The notes under the pieces were generated by a model, which did no database searches, was not told the origin of the DNA, and worked only from the letters and a program-made list of their open reading frames with translations. From NCBI RefSeq assembly GCF_000247815.1, contig NC_021674.1, forward strand, positions 13,023,868 through 13,087,867: a stretch of 64,000 nucleotides of DNA, in the 5' to 3' direction. Numbering within the stretch: position 1 is the stretch's first letter; each line of letters opens with the position of its first letter. Shown here piece by piece: positions 1 through 14,500 of this stretch. Origin of the DNA: Ficedula albicollis. Its lineage: Eukaryota; Chordata; Aves; Passeriformes; Muscicapidae. Made by a program: the position numbers and the translations under genes.

Positions 1-2912
1 ACAATTTCTGCAATTTAGTCTGCTTTTTAGGAAACCATATACTTGAGTGGCATTTTTCTTTTCCTAAATTATTCTTGCTCCATTGCAACATTGCATACTA
101 GGGCAATACTGTGTAGTTGTAACATAGATGGAGAAAATATGTAGTTTCCTATCTAACAATTGTTTCTATAATCATAAAGTAATATTAAATGTACAAAAGT
201 TCTTATCCAAAATATCTTAAAGGACGTCTGCCTGTAACACCGGGGAGGAACTGAGACAGATTTTTTTCCCCTGTATTTTCCTAGAAATCCAATGCAAATA
301 AATTTGCCAGGAAACAAAGAGAAAAATAACAATTTAAGATAAAAACCGTGGCTTAACCTCAGGCACATAAAATAAGGAAATGGCACAAGCCTTTTTTCCA
401 TCCATTGGTTTTGGAAGTGGATCCAAAGAGTGTAGGCATTCATTTTGCAGCCCGATGCAGATGAATTGTCAAAATGCAATGTGGCAGGTTAACTGATTAG
501 AGATCTAACAAATTTTTCTACAAACACAGGCACAAGACATTCTTGAAAACACTTTTTCAAAAATGCATGAGTGATATTCAAAGATTAAGTAACTACTAGA
601 ATATCAAGTAAAATATTTAAAATTATTATTTTGATTTTTTTTCATCAGTGAGACTTAATTTTCAAAGATAACAGATGGATCAGACTAATTCCTTATGTAC
701 CAGATAGAGTGGGAACTAACCCTGTAACTTTGTAGATATTAAGTAGTGTGTATAATTAGATCATAAATTTGTGGTTACCTTATTTGGTAAAAATAGAAAA
801 GCTGTAATTACTTACAAAAATGTGAGCAGCTCTTATGTATAAACTAAAAAAAGATATATGTAGTACTTCACTGCACACTTTATATTATTTAATAGATCCT
901 TGGCATTACTTTCTATGACAAATAATAAAGCAGAACTTCAGTTCTAAATACACTACACTTGCACCTCTTGTTATTTTCTTAGTCTCCATTTAAAGTTTGG
1001 AGTGCATTAGAAATAGTTTCTAACATATGTCACAAATTCTAAAAATGTTCAGTATTATGGTTTTTGCAATTGTGTATCTAATTGTATATCTTAGACTACT
1101 GGATGTTCTACTGCATAATTTGAATTTTTTTCTTCCCTGTAGTTCATAAGCTATGTTTAAGTTTTAATAAATTACCCTATGATCCCTTGTCTCATTCTCT
1201 CCATAGACACAGAACAGAGATAAGTGTTGCAACCGCAAGTCCACCTCTCTTATTCAGTTTTTATTGCTAGATTTTGAAGCCTATTCTTCTTTTATTTACA
1301 GTGATGGTATAAAAACAACCATAGAAAGAATGAAAAAACACCAAACCCCAGCTGTACTTCTTAGTGGTTGAGATAAAGCAATGTCCAAAGACTTTTACAA
1401 ACTTATCCAAACCATGTTGAAATCAGGAGACTGTTGAAGGTTTGCATTTTTGCTTTTCTGGTTTCTCACTGAGTGCTGCTTTCATCTAGAGTGAAGAACA
1501 AGGGATTTAATTGGTTTTTAATTCTTTAAAACTGATGAATGCCACCATCATATATTGGTGAATGGATCAAAGGCTTAAGGGAAAAAAATCTTAATGATGC
1601 ATCCGTCTTTCCTGCTGTGTTTTACCAAGCTTTAGCCAATTAATTTCTGTGCACAAGCTGCTCTTGGAAACAGAGCAGTGGGAATGGCGCAGTTGTCAAA
1701 TGATGTGGGGTGAGATGAAGTGGATGTCATTTCTGCATTTTATGTCATAGTGTCTTATCAGATCTTCAGTGGCTTTCTACAATCATTAAATTGGTCAGAA
1801 GGTTCTTCTGCTGTAGAATAAAAAAGTTTTGAAAGAAATTAATTTGTGAGTGTCATGCTGACTGGTATTACTGCATGTAATAAATAGACTATTTTAATTA
1901 CATCCTGGGGTGATGTAGACTATTAAATAAAAATCTTAACATATTCCTAGCAATGAGAGCTGAAACATGTACAAATAAATGTTAGATCTTGATCATGCAG
2001 ACTCTTGACTGTTAAGGTTGTCTATAACTTTTTGTCTAAATCACTGAGGATTATAAGGTCTGTGAATCATTGCTTCTAAGACACTCTTAATTGTCAGGTA
2101 TGGATTTACTCACAAAAGGTTTAACTTCTGGGATGAAAGTTCAAGAATTGTATGGATTATTGTTGAAGATAATATAGTTTTGCTAGCTAATATTAAAATG
2201 AAAAAGCACAATTGGGAAGCTGACACAGATATTATTATCACGTGATGATAAATCTAACTATTTCAGTTTTGCAGCTAATGATATTATCTGTTGAAAGCCT
2301 CATGAAACTGAGATAATTAAATTTTATGAGACAATATTCATTATTTAGCAATGGCATACATTAGACCTAAGTCTGTCTGATATTAACCCAATAATAAATC
2401 TGATGTAAATAATGAAATTTTTTTCACAACTAATCAAATTATGAACATTTTTAACCAAATAAGTGGAATGAGTTACTAATAGAACTAAACTTTTGATGGT
2501 ACTTGCTATAGATTTTCAAAAAAAATATCCTCCTCCAGAATAACCCAGAAATATAGGAGCCTGATTCCAATATCAAAATGATTTTGAAATACCTTGTATA
2601 CTTAAAAAGCAATAAATCTTATATCTCCCCCCCCAGTATAATATAAATTAAAATGAATGCATCCTTAGCTCATATCAGTTGGCATGGTCCTACTGTTTTT
2701 AGTGAAGCAATACAATATTAAATCAGATGTGGCCTTTGAATACAAGAAAATTCAACTGTTTATACAGTTATTGTGCTAGTTTAAAATAAGCAACCGAATA
2801 CTGTCCTTAACAGATGGTGATACAATTTCTTTTAAATGAGTTCTGATAAATGCCGTATCTACAGGAACATGGAATTTTTCCCAGATGCATCATGCTAGTT
2901 GTCATATACATT
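1..2912. other. NRXN1 upstream intron, no features seen
   Basis: AT-rich unique intronic sequence. The open frames here (for example a 108-residue minus frame near 153-479) have no recognisable domain and biased residue content typical of chance. Apart from a C8 run near 2630, nothing stands out. Confidence 0.7.
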
Positions 2913-3330
2913 ATAGAATCATGGACTATCCTAAGCTGGAGGAGATGCACGAGGATTATTGAGTTGAACTCCTGACCTTGCACAGAACACCCCAAGGGTC
3001 ACACCATGTGCCTGAGAGCATTGTCCAAACAGTTCTTGAACTCTTGTCAGGCTTGGTGCTGTGACCACTGCCCTGGGGAACCTGTTCCATTGCCCAGCCA
3101 CCCTGTGGGTGAAAAACCTTCTCCTTATATCCAACACAAATCTCCCCTGACACAACTCCAGGCCATTCCCTCAGGTCCTGTCACTGGTCACCACAGAGAA
3201 GAGATCATTGCCTGCCCCTCTGCTTCCTCTTATGAGAAATATTTAGGACCATGATAAGTCTCCAGTCTCCTCTTCTCCAGGCTGAACAGACCAAGTGATC
3301 TCAGCTGCTCCTCATGCGGTTCCCCAAGAG
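2913..3330 (-). repeat. CR1 LINE fragment, 3' end with ORF2 C-terminus
   Basis: This is the reverse complement of an avian CR1 3' end. The + strand opens with atagaatcatgg, the reversed terminal repeat. It continues with the well-known CR1 text (actcctgaccttgcacag, cctggggaacctgttcc, ctcctcttctccaggctg). On the minus strand, frame beginning near 3155, it encodes a recognisable C-terminus of the CR1 reverse transcriptase ORF: R-R-R-F-F-T-H-R-V-A-G-Q-W-N-R-F-P-R-A-V-V. It is 5' truncated, as CR1 copies usually are. This subtype (actcctg...ttgcacag) is one I associate with neoavian and passerine genomes. Confidence 0.9.
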
Positions 3331-3340
3331 AAAACCTTTT

Positions 3341-3685
3341 CCTTAAAGATCATCCAAGTCCAATCCCCCTGCTATGGGCAGAGACACCTTTCACTCAACT
3401 GGCTTGGACAGAGCCCCATCCAGACTGGCCTAGAACACTTCCAGGGATGGGGCAGCCATGACTTACCTGGGAAACCAGTTCTATTGCCTCACCACCCTCA
3501 TGGTAAAGAATTTCTCCATAATATCTAATCTAAACCTACTCTCTCACTTTAAATCCTTTCCCTCTTGTAGAAAGTCCCTCTCCAGCTCTCTTGTAGTACC
3601 CCTTTAGGTACTGGAAAACCTCAGTAGGATCACATTAGAACCTCCTCTTCTCCAGGCTGAAAAATCCCACTTCTCTTAGCCTTTT
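3341..3685 (-). repeat. Second CR1 LINE 3' fragment, abutting the first
   Basis: The + strand reads ttaaagatcatccaagtcc, then ccctgctatgggcag, ttccagggatggggcag, cctcaccaccctcatgg and ctcctcttctccaggctg, the standard reversed CR1 3' region of another subfamily. It lies in the same minus orientation as its neighbour, separated by about ten bases. The terminal octamer repeats and roughly the last 40 bases of the element are missing at its 3' end. No coding capacity remains. Confidence 0.9.
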
Positions 3686-6674
3686 GTCTTCAAAAAGTTC
3701 TTTAAGTGTTTATCTGGCTTGACTATCTGGTTATATTATTTTGTGAATTGCAGAGCTGCCTTCAACTGTACACAAATATTTCCCTGAGCCAGTATATTCA
3801 TGCTGGCAGAAACCTAGCATGAGAAGGAGCCAAAACCACAGAAAGGTCCAAGCCTGTAATTTTTACAGCCATATAACACATGTAACAGGTAGATCATTCC
3901 CATTTCTTCTTCCTTTTTGTTCCATATTTACAATGTCTTCACTATAGCAGGTATAATAGATTTTACTTCAGGCACTATCAATTTAGTAATAAAATCAAGC
4001 CTCAAGTAAAAACACAGAACAGATTGAAGTGGCAAAATGGGCTGAATATTGAAGCAGATTATGAAATGTGGTCATTTCTTCTGTGTATGTAAAGATATAC
4101 CTAAAATAGAATAACTTATTGTATAATTAAGAATTGTAAATGAAATTATGATATAACTTGTACTTTTAGAGGGACACTGTGAAGAGTGAAATAGCCTTTT
4201 TATGGCTTTAGCAGAACCTTGAAAATCCTGACACCAGCTGCAAGGGTGCGATGTGTTTGAGGAGGCAAAGTTCTGAGAAAGACTCAATATTATAAGTGAG
4301 ATACAGTGTTTGAATAGCTGGAATAACATTTTTCCATTGTTGAAGATGTATGGAAAGTCTTGGTTATACTGTTTGACTAATGAAAGCTTTGGAGTCTGGA
4401 AGGTTAAAGAGTAACTGGCAAGGTATAATGTTCTCTGGCGCATAGAAACTCAAGAATGGTATATAAGAAGTTCTGTTTAGGGTATTTGCAATTGTTTGGT
4501 GATGGTAAGACCTGGGGCAAACAGTTAAATTAGACCATTAGCAGATTGTTTCTCTGATATGTTAGTGAGATAGCTAAAAGAGGTCTGATTTTTGTTTATC
4601 TTACTAGCCAGGCTCCAGCATTCACAGAAAAAAACAGAATACAGAATGGTAAATTACCTAAGGCAGATCTGTAATCACTTGGCTAAGAAAAGCTGTAAAT
4701 GGACTTTATCAGATTTTAGCCATTATAGATAATTCCTTCTCAGATGCTACGGTGGAATATTTCTGACCTAGAAATATATGAAAGAAGATTTAAATTAAGG
4801 CTGTGATATACCTCAGTAGAAAATGAGATATTACCAAATATTGGTAATAATTGGTAATTTGGAAAACCAAATTTATGCATTTCAATTACATTTCTTCACT
4901 GGTATGAAACCTGGGAAAGCAGAAATGGCAATAGAAACAGAAATAAGTGCAGTCCTACTGAGCTTGAAATTATTCAAGGGTGGCAAGTTTGTCAGTTGTA
5001 CAGCACACCTCCCAGAAGTGTTTACAATGCTAACAGAGTTATATAAAGAGAAACTTGTGATCTTAGAGGCCCCTGAGTCACATTTTGCCCTCAGTGAAGT
5101 GGAGCAATCAGTTGCCAATACAAACACATTTCACAGTGTAGCATGAAATCAAAAATTGGTTGGACACATCCACCAGTGTCCAAGCAGAAAGATTGTTGGT
5201 CAACATGTGGAACAGCTGTTAGGAACGGAATGCTCTGTGTTTCAGAGAAGTCTGGCAGTTGTTTCCCCTGGTAAACTTGTTTTTCACAAAAGAGTGTGAT
5301 GAGAGTTGCATTAGAATCTATTAGTTTGGGTTTTTAGAAAATCATGGGATGGAATAAAAATAAACCCCTAAACTTCTGCTGCATACTAGCAGTGTTTCAA
5401 AATGACACAGTGATCAAATAAGAGATCCTCTGTAAACCAGGGAAAGCTGCAAGCATGGCAATTAATAGACATATGACATGACCAGAGTTACTCAGCAAAA
5501 ACAATTGAAAGCTTTTGAGTTTTTTTCTCCTGCTAAATTGAGAGAATTATGTTCATTCGTCAAGAAAAGAAAAGGAATCAATTATCTATTTTTTAATCTG
5601 ATCTGTTAAGGAAATTCACTGAAATTACTTAAGCACTGGTTCAGAAATAGAAGGCTTGATCTATTGGAAATGTTCTCTTTGAAGGAACTTTTCAAAAAAA
5701 CCCCACCCATTCATAAATTAGTGTTAGATATAAAAGCACCTTGTGATATTTTTTTTTTGTGAGAAAATTGTGCAACACATTTTCTTGTGGTATGTAAATG
5801 TATATGTTATGCTATAAATGGGCTGAGACATTTTTACACTTGTCATAAAAACAGCCTGGTGTCTTGGAGAGTAGTTGAAATATTTATATGAAGCAAACCT
5901 GAAATTTATAAAAGTCAGAACTTTTATAGTCAGTCGATACAGTCAATATTCAAACAGGAATTTAATTATGAACTTTGAAATTAACAAATCAGGAGGACAA
6001 AGCAGAAAACAAAGCCCACTATAGATGTTGAACTAGGAAAATGATGCCTTGTTATGTAATTATAGACCAGTTGAAGGAATAAGATCCTGTTCAGTACTAA
6101 TGCCCAGTATCATCATATAACATAATATAGTAAAAATCAACATATATTTTTTATTATCTAAGCATTAAACCTAAAAAAGTAATATTTCCTGTTCTGTTTT
6201 ATTGTCACAGAAGAGGCTATTAGGTTTTTAAAAAGAGTAAAAATAGCAATGCTGACACCTGTCAGTGCAGCCTGGCAAATTTTCTGATGTTATCTAGACT
6301 GCTCTCAACTGCATTCTTCAGCAGCATAGGCAGCAATCTGAGTTATGCAGGCAAACCTTCTTGCATTAGTCTTTGATTTCTCTGTTATATTTGTGTATTT
6401 CCTGTGGGGGCACAGTTGTATTGTGGTGATTTAAGCAAAAATAGTGTCTTCAGTGTATGTTGAATATGAATCCAGAAGAAATGTAGGCAGATGAATACCT
6501 AGATCTTAATTACTTCTTCAGCTAAATGTCTCCATTTCTTTTATCAAGCACAAAGTGCACCAATTTTTAATTCTCATTTTCATGTGAGAATGTTAATATG
6601 TGAATGACTCAGGATTCCCAAACTGTGGAAACCTGAACAGAAAAAGAAAAAACTCTTGTATTTTAGTTACCAAT
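3686..6674. other. Intron, small hairpin only
   Basis: No gene or recognisable repeat. A small inverted repeat (ttaccaa/ttggtaa, 4831-4847) is followed by a second attggtaat word. A 107-residue + frame at 4823-5146 has no recognisable motif and no coding context. Confidence 0.65.
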
Positions 6675-7000
<326 letters not shown>

Positions 7001-8065
7001 CTGGCTAAACGATATTTCTTTGCACTCTTATATTTTATTTCCTTTCTTCCATTCTTTTACAAGTCAAAATATCTATGGTGTATGTCATCCATTAAATACA
7101 AAAAATATTTAGCTCATTTTTGAGAGCACTTTCATGGGAAAAAAAAACACAAACAGGAAAGAATTTTATCTTCAGATAACACTAGAATATAGCAGCAGTT
7201 ACTTGGTGGAGTTTTTAATTTTAAAAGATCACTTTATATAAATGGCGATATAAGCAGTAAACAGGATATAGTGAGTAACCTGAAAAATGAAAAACTGTAT
7301 TTAAGAAAATATATGAAAGTATACATCAGTTCATCAACTTTCTTTTTTGATCTCAGTTCTCTCCTCAAACCTTCAGATAACATTAAAGTATAGAAGCCTG
7401 GAAAAAGATAATTTTTCCTCATAAGTAAGTGGAAGAGGCTACACTTGATGATTCTGTCATACAGACTTCACAGTCTCTCAAGTAAGAAGGAAATTTAGAA
7501 AATACTGTATAAGAGTATTTTCAATAGGTCTTTAGGGAAGCAAGTGCTATTTGTTTGGAAAATGCTTCCACTAATTGGATTGATGAATAGCCATGGCCAA
7601 AAAGTGAACTCTTGTACAGGTAATACAGCATTTGTAGAAGACCTGATCCTCTTGGTGCAGTTTCATTGAATTGAAAGGAGCGCAGCTTGTTAGATACTTT
7701 TTAACAAGGCAGTTTTTAGTGAAAAGGCTCACTGGGTTAAGTGGAGGTGGATGTTACAAATGTATCTTAAAATTCAAGGATCCATTTTCAAGAAACGGTG
7801 CTAGAAAAGTTAGATTCTTTTGTGCAAGCAAAATTCAAATATTTAAACTATCTTTCTATATTGTGAGGATCATTTTTGCCTTCATTTTTACCTTTTTTCC
7901 CCCTTTATTTCTTAGAAAAGTATAAAAAGCCTTTTAAGGGTGATGGTCTGAGTAAGTATATTTTGTTAGATACTCATGAACTCTGATAACCTTTAACCGT
8001 TTACTGAACATTTTGTCCACATTTACAATGTTTCCTTTGTATTCACTAATCCTTTGTTTGTTTTG

Positions 8066-8152
8066 TGGGATTTTTTTTGTTTGTTTGTTTGTGTTTATTT
8101 TTTTGGTTTTTTTTTGTGTTGGTTTTTTTGTTTTTTTTTTGGGGGGGGAGGT
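8066..8152 (+). repeat. T/G-rich low-complexity tract
   Basis: The tract is built from TTTG and TTTTTTG units, ending in T10 and G8. It is simple low-complexity sequence with no coding meaning. The G-rich end on the + strand echoes, on a small scale, the T-then-G order of the block at 11.1 kb. Confidence 0.85.
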
Positions 8153-9057
8153 TTAAAATATTTTATGCTGGAATTCTCAAAATAACCGCTACTGAACAAC
8201 AGTTCAGGAATTAACATAATGGCTTTCACGTGATTCCTGTCTGTGTGAGGCATCTCAACAGGGAGCTATGAACTCTCTCTGCATCATAGGAAGCTCTATC
8301 TGGCATCATTTTTTTTCATTATTGGCTTTAACTTTTCCTTGTGGTATGCAGTGGCACACTTCAAGGAGTCACTTCCATTGCTGTTAGTGCTTCTAGTTTT
8401 ATCTTCAAAGCCAGGTGTAACCCCCACTAAGGTAAATGAAAAATACCTTTTGAATTCAGTGGTCCTTATATAAGATTATTTATGTCCTGAAACGCATTTT
8501 TGTAAAATAATACCTGAAGTTTATTTGTTTTTAAGTATTTTCAGTTATCTTTATTCTCCATAGTAGTATCAGTAAGTGGTAAATATTTTAGGTTTAAGCC
8601 AGCAGGAGAGATACGGATTTTGTACTGCTATACAACCAGAAGTAAAAATCATGTTGGAAGTAATCGGAGAAGACAGTGATAGTCCATAGTTCGTTCATAA
8701 ATTTGTACAGATGAAATAAAAACGTTTAATTTTTTTTTAAATTTGCATATTTAAAAATGAAAGATAGAAAAAGATAGGAAAACCCCCCTTGTTCCAGGTT
8801 TTGATGTATAAGCTTAAGTAGACATCTAAATGCTAAATGATCCCACTACAGTTTATAAAATTTCTATATTCAGTGTACTGTGAACACTAGATAATCCTAG
8901 TCATATTTCAAAGTAAGCATTTGTTTTTAAAAAACTTATTATTAAGCACAAAAAATATTAATAGATTAGTAAGTTCAAAAATAAAAACAATTCTTTTATT
9001 TGGTTTCTTATTCTTAGATGTTTCATACTACCTTATGTAATAAGAGAGGTGTCATAC

Positions 9058-9114
<57 letters not shown>
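9058..9114 (+). repeat. (AGAT)n microsatellite, about 14 units
   Basis: A perfect tetranucleotide tract of 57 bases in the unit AGAT, with no interruptions, embedded in AT-rich intron. Perfect tracts of this length are usually polymorphic. Confidence 0.98.
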
Positions 9115-11067
9115 TGTATATTTAAAGAGACACTATGCAGTGTGAGCTTCATTGGCAATACAATGCTGTATGTTCTTTCACATGGCATAAAATGCCATCA
9201 CCTCAGCTAAGCTTTGTTTATCTTCTGTGTATTCCTGGAACTTTAGCTACAACTGTAGCTAGATCAGATTTGAATGGAAGCAGAAGTGAAACTTTTGTGA
9301 GGAACTCCAGGTTTCATCACTCATAATTAAAAGCTGATGGGAAGAAGCAGTAGAGCTTTATAAAACAGTAAATGCTTCTGAGACTCAGCAGGTTTTGTGT
9401 CTGTGGAAAAAAAATTAATGGGAACAATGATTACCTGAGACTCACTTTCAATTCAGCCTCCTCTCTGAATTAATTACTCCCCAAATTCAGTCATCTGAGA
9501 GACACAGGAAAGGCAAGAGCTACTGTTTTTTCACTGTTCACCAGTATGATCATAGATTGCAACTCTTTTTAGTGGTCATCATTCATATTGTTAAAGTTAT
9601 TCAAAATCTCTTCTCATTTCTCAGTATGTTTTTATGGTGGGAAAGATTCTGTGATACCTTTTTTGCAGTGTTAGTGAACAAAATCACAAAAAAAAACAAA
9701 AAGAGGAAGATTTAGAGAAAGCAATCTAGGCATGCCTTGCACCATCAAAATTGTCTGTCTATTAGATAGGGTTAGGTATTTTTAGGAAATACTAAAATTT
9801 CACTTAATTTTGATTATATGACAGATTTGTGTCAATCCATATCCTCTGAAATTAGGTTTAACAATCTATAATACTATTCAAATAAGTATATCAAACTAAC
9901 CCTACAGTTCATATTCACATAAATCAGTTTAAAATTTGGTAAGTTGAAACTACAGATTTTCCTTGTTTTCTTTTCATTACGGGGAAATGATCTTACCCTT
10001 TTATCTTACTTCCTTCTTTTGTTAAGTGGGCCAGATAAGTGGATGGATTCCTGCTTGGTATTGCTCCTGAAAGATATTTTAATGTCCAACTCATAACCCT
10101 AAGCAAAAGTTGTTTTCTCTCATGGAAAATTACAGAGGTCTTTCTGTTGTGATGAAAAAGACAGCAAAGTAACTGTTCTAGTTAAAAGTTGTGAACAATC
10201 AGAAAAATATTTGCCTGCAAATGTTTTAAACTCCAGCTTTGACCTGATGAGAAAAAGCAAATTTTCCTTTGTACTTCTTCTAAAGGATAGTTGTTTTTAT
10301 TTTGCAGAAGCTGTGTCTCAAGATAGAGGCCAGAAACCTTATTTATTTCTCTACCATTTTTGTTCTGAAAGAATAAATATGTTGAAAAGAGCGTAAAAAC
10401 TTTTGCTAATACTTTTCAGATGTTCACAGAACAAAATCAGCCTTTGACATTTTACTTAGGCTAAGAAATGAAAGGCATTTGATCTTTGTTGTTTAGAGTG
10501 CTGATGGTTAAAAAATTGTATTAATAACAAATAGAAGTATTTTACTCTTTGTTCTTCTGTCAGTGTGTATATGACAAATAAAACTTAGAGAATTCAGATT
10601 TAGAGAAACAATACATGACTTGAAGTATTAGGTAATCCATGGCTGAATACACTGAGTGGTTTTAGAAGACTGTGAAATTTAGTATACCTGCTCAAGTCAT
10701 AAATCCTATTGTCTTCCAAATGTCTAATGTGTCTACATTTAATATTTTAAATTACAAAATACTCCCATAAAGCAAAAAGGCCACTTTTGAAAGATGTGGA
10801 CAGTGGTGAAAAAATCCTCTCATCCTCCCTTCCTTTACACCATTGACCATTTCATTCCTTAATGACTATACCAGATATTTTTTGTTGTTTTCTAATATAT
10901 CAATTTAAAAATGATAATAAATTTGTGGTAGGGATGGAATTACTCCAGTTGTTCTGCCCCCTCCAATGATTGCTGTTTCTCTGGAGGCACATCGAGACAA
11001 CATCTGCAAACATTGTTAGAATGAAGGCTGTCACTTTTTTGCCTTGCTCTGGGGTATGTTCCTGGAC

Positions 11068-11530
<463 letters not shown>

Positions 11531-14500
11531 ATACAACCACAGGCATTATGTATGAATTGCTGAACTCAAACCTCCAGACGTGAGTCTCCACTACCTCAGC
11601 TAATAGAGGAATTGCCTTTTGCAAGCAGAAAGTTTGCATCTGCAGTGGCAGATGAATAACACACACAGCACAGCACAGCACTCCTTTAGATCAGATAAGA
11701 AAAACACACGATGTCCTGAAATGGTGTAAGTTCACATAGCTTCATCCACTGCAGAGGAGCTGACCTGACTAATACTGGGCCTTCCATGGCTGTAATCCGT
11801 AAAAGATTAGTGACTAATAGGGTAGAAGGAGATGCCTGATTCATGGGGAGAAATATGATGATATAGATAAGGAGGATGTGGGAGGTAAATGTAGTAAAAA
11901 TATTACTTTCTAAAAAGTGTAATTTTAAAAGTACAGCTTTAGGACTTGTACTAAATTTAATGGTGTTTGAGCTGACTTAAATTTACAATAAAACAGAAAA
12001 GCAAAAACTAGGATAATTGAGAAAAAAAAGATAGCAACTAATGAGTTTGATTCTGCTAAGGGACTAAAAGATATATTTTTCTTGTTACTGGTAGACAATA
12101 CAGAAGATATCATCTTAGAGACAGGTACATTTTCCTGAGGGGAAAAAAAATGTTAAACATCTTACTGTTATGCTGGTAAAGACAATAATGAAGCTACTCC
12201 AGTGAAAACCTGCAGAGCATTACTCCCAGGTGAATTTGATTGCTGAGCTCTGAAGAGAGAAGCAAGAAAAATAGTCAAAATTACAAGTTGCTTTTTTTTA
12301 TTCCTAAACTCAGAAAAACAAAAGAATTTATGGAGGTCATCAACTTAACTGTTCAACATTACACCCAGGATAACGTCAATAAAATGGATATCAAAGGAAA
12401 TAAACAATGACAATTTAAATAGCAACAAATTAAAAAAATTCACCAGTAACAACAGCTGGCTAACTTGCTTCTCTATAGAGTCCCAAAGTATAATATCCAC
12501 TTAGGATGGCTGAGAAGCTGAGATCTGTCATTTTTCTCCTCCTACACTGCTTTTGCAGTGTAATGCGTGCTTGCCAGTACCTGATTCAGTACACCACAAA
12601 ATTTATTAAAACGTCAGCAGTAGTTTGGTACCTATTTAAAGTAATATAAAATTTCAAAATCTAAACACCCTAGGTGTGTAACTGTTTTCACACATCATTT
12701 AGCAAAGTGCTGATCTATACATTCATGCAAACCTGTGGCAGAGATTGCATTGCAACCTAAGTACTGAAAATCTTAGTACTTAGTATAAGTAGGAAATCTT
12801 TTTTCTTTAGATATAAAATTTGTACGTAACTTTGGCAAAATATGTAAAGCTTTGACTGTAGATGATGGATTCCTTTTGTCTGAACTTTTAATTAGGAGTA
12901 AAATTCCTGGTTTAAAGCCTGCAAAACTGCCACAAGACACAAATATTGCCAGCACTAAATATACAGTAAGACTTTCAATATTCGCATCTTTATTTGAGAA
13001 ATAAGTAGACTTTTTTACATAGAATATATATGAATTCTTGTCACTGCCATGCACAAAAGTGGCTTCTTGAATTGCAATCTTCAATGTAAAGTTTAGATTG
13101 TGTGAACAACAATAACTCCAGCAACATTTGCTAGTTCTATTACTTGTACAATGAACATTAATAAAGAGTGGGTTTGCCTATTTGGTGAGCTTCCATTTTT
13201 TCCATGGAAAGCTAGAAAATAGTTTTTACAGGATGAAGTAAAGAACAAAAATATGGATATGAAAGCTAAAGAGGTGATTCAGTCAGTCACACCTGTAATT
13301 TTAATTAAAACTATGTATTTTAGAAAATCTATAGAAATCTGTAGACAAAGTGAAATCCATACTGTGCTTCTTATGCGTTATTAAATTATTTTAATGGTCC
13401 TGAATCAATCCAAAATTACAATATAATTACTTTGTGCAAAAATAATCATTCTTACTGCATACAATATAGTGGTTATTGTCTGAACAGGATTCAGTATACT
13501 TTTAACTAAAAAATCTTTTCCAGCTGGCTAAGCTGCCCATGTTACTAGCTTTGCTGGATATATTTCTTGGAATGCTTTTACATGTAATAAAAGCATGACC
13601 TGAGTTTTTGGGATGATTGTGTTCCATCTAACACACCTGTTGTCAGTTCACCTCATTCAGAAGCTACACACTCATCCAGCCACTCCCTCACTTTCCATCA
13701 GCAGGGAAGGGACAGAATAGGAAAAGCAAAATAAGAAAGATAAAACCTTATGGGTCAAGATAAGCACAGTTTAATAAGTGAAAAAAAAAAAGACAGGGAA
13801 AAACCCAAGTAATGGAGAGGCAGACGCTTTATCATTAAGGAGACTGATGCCCAGCCAGACTCCAATAATGGCTACATTTGAAGAAAAAACCTCCCAGTTT
13901 ATTGCTGAGTATGGTAGTATTTGGTATAGAGTATCATTTTGGCCAGCTCAGGTCAGCTGTCCTGATTGTGTCTGGTCCCAGCTTGTTGTCCACTACCAGC
14001 CTTCTCACTGGGGGGCAGAATAAGGACCAGACAAAGATTTGGTGTTTTATTAGTCACAAGTTTAAACCACAGCACCACATAGGCTGCTGCTAAGGAAATT
14101 AATTCCATCTCAGCCAAACCCAACACATAACTGTGGTTATTCTTTGGTAGATCAGGTACATGTTTATTTTTGCAGGTATTCAGTGCAATATTTACTAATA
14201 TGTACTTTGCTACAAACTTAAATGTCTCAATGCAGATTAAAATACTGAAATAAATAGCAAAATACACACTCTTTATTGCTACTTTGTTCTTGACTTCTTT
14301 ATCAGGTGCATGACCATCCTGCATAAGTATTTGAAGCATTCATTGTGAAAATGGTCTGTTCTTTACATTTCAGCTTGTTCAGGACCTTGATGCCCATGCA
14401 GTACATAAATGAGAATGGTGTGATGAAATGCACCTTGATATTTAGCAGAATGCTGGCCAGAAGCAACCTAGCCTCTGTTGGAGGTTTCCTATAAGAACAT

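Noticed and set aside
2931..3254. Protein-coding frames over 60 codons on both strands
   Set aside because: They lie in a CR1 fragment; the minus frame is the remnant of the CR1 ORF2 end, not a host gene.
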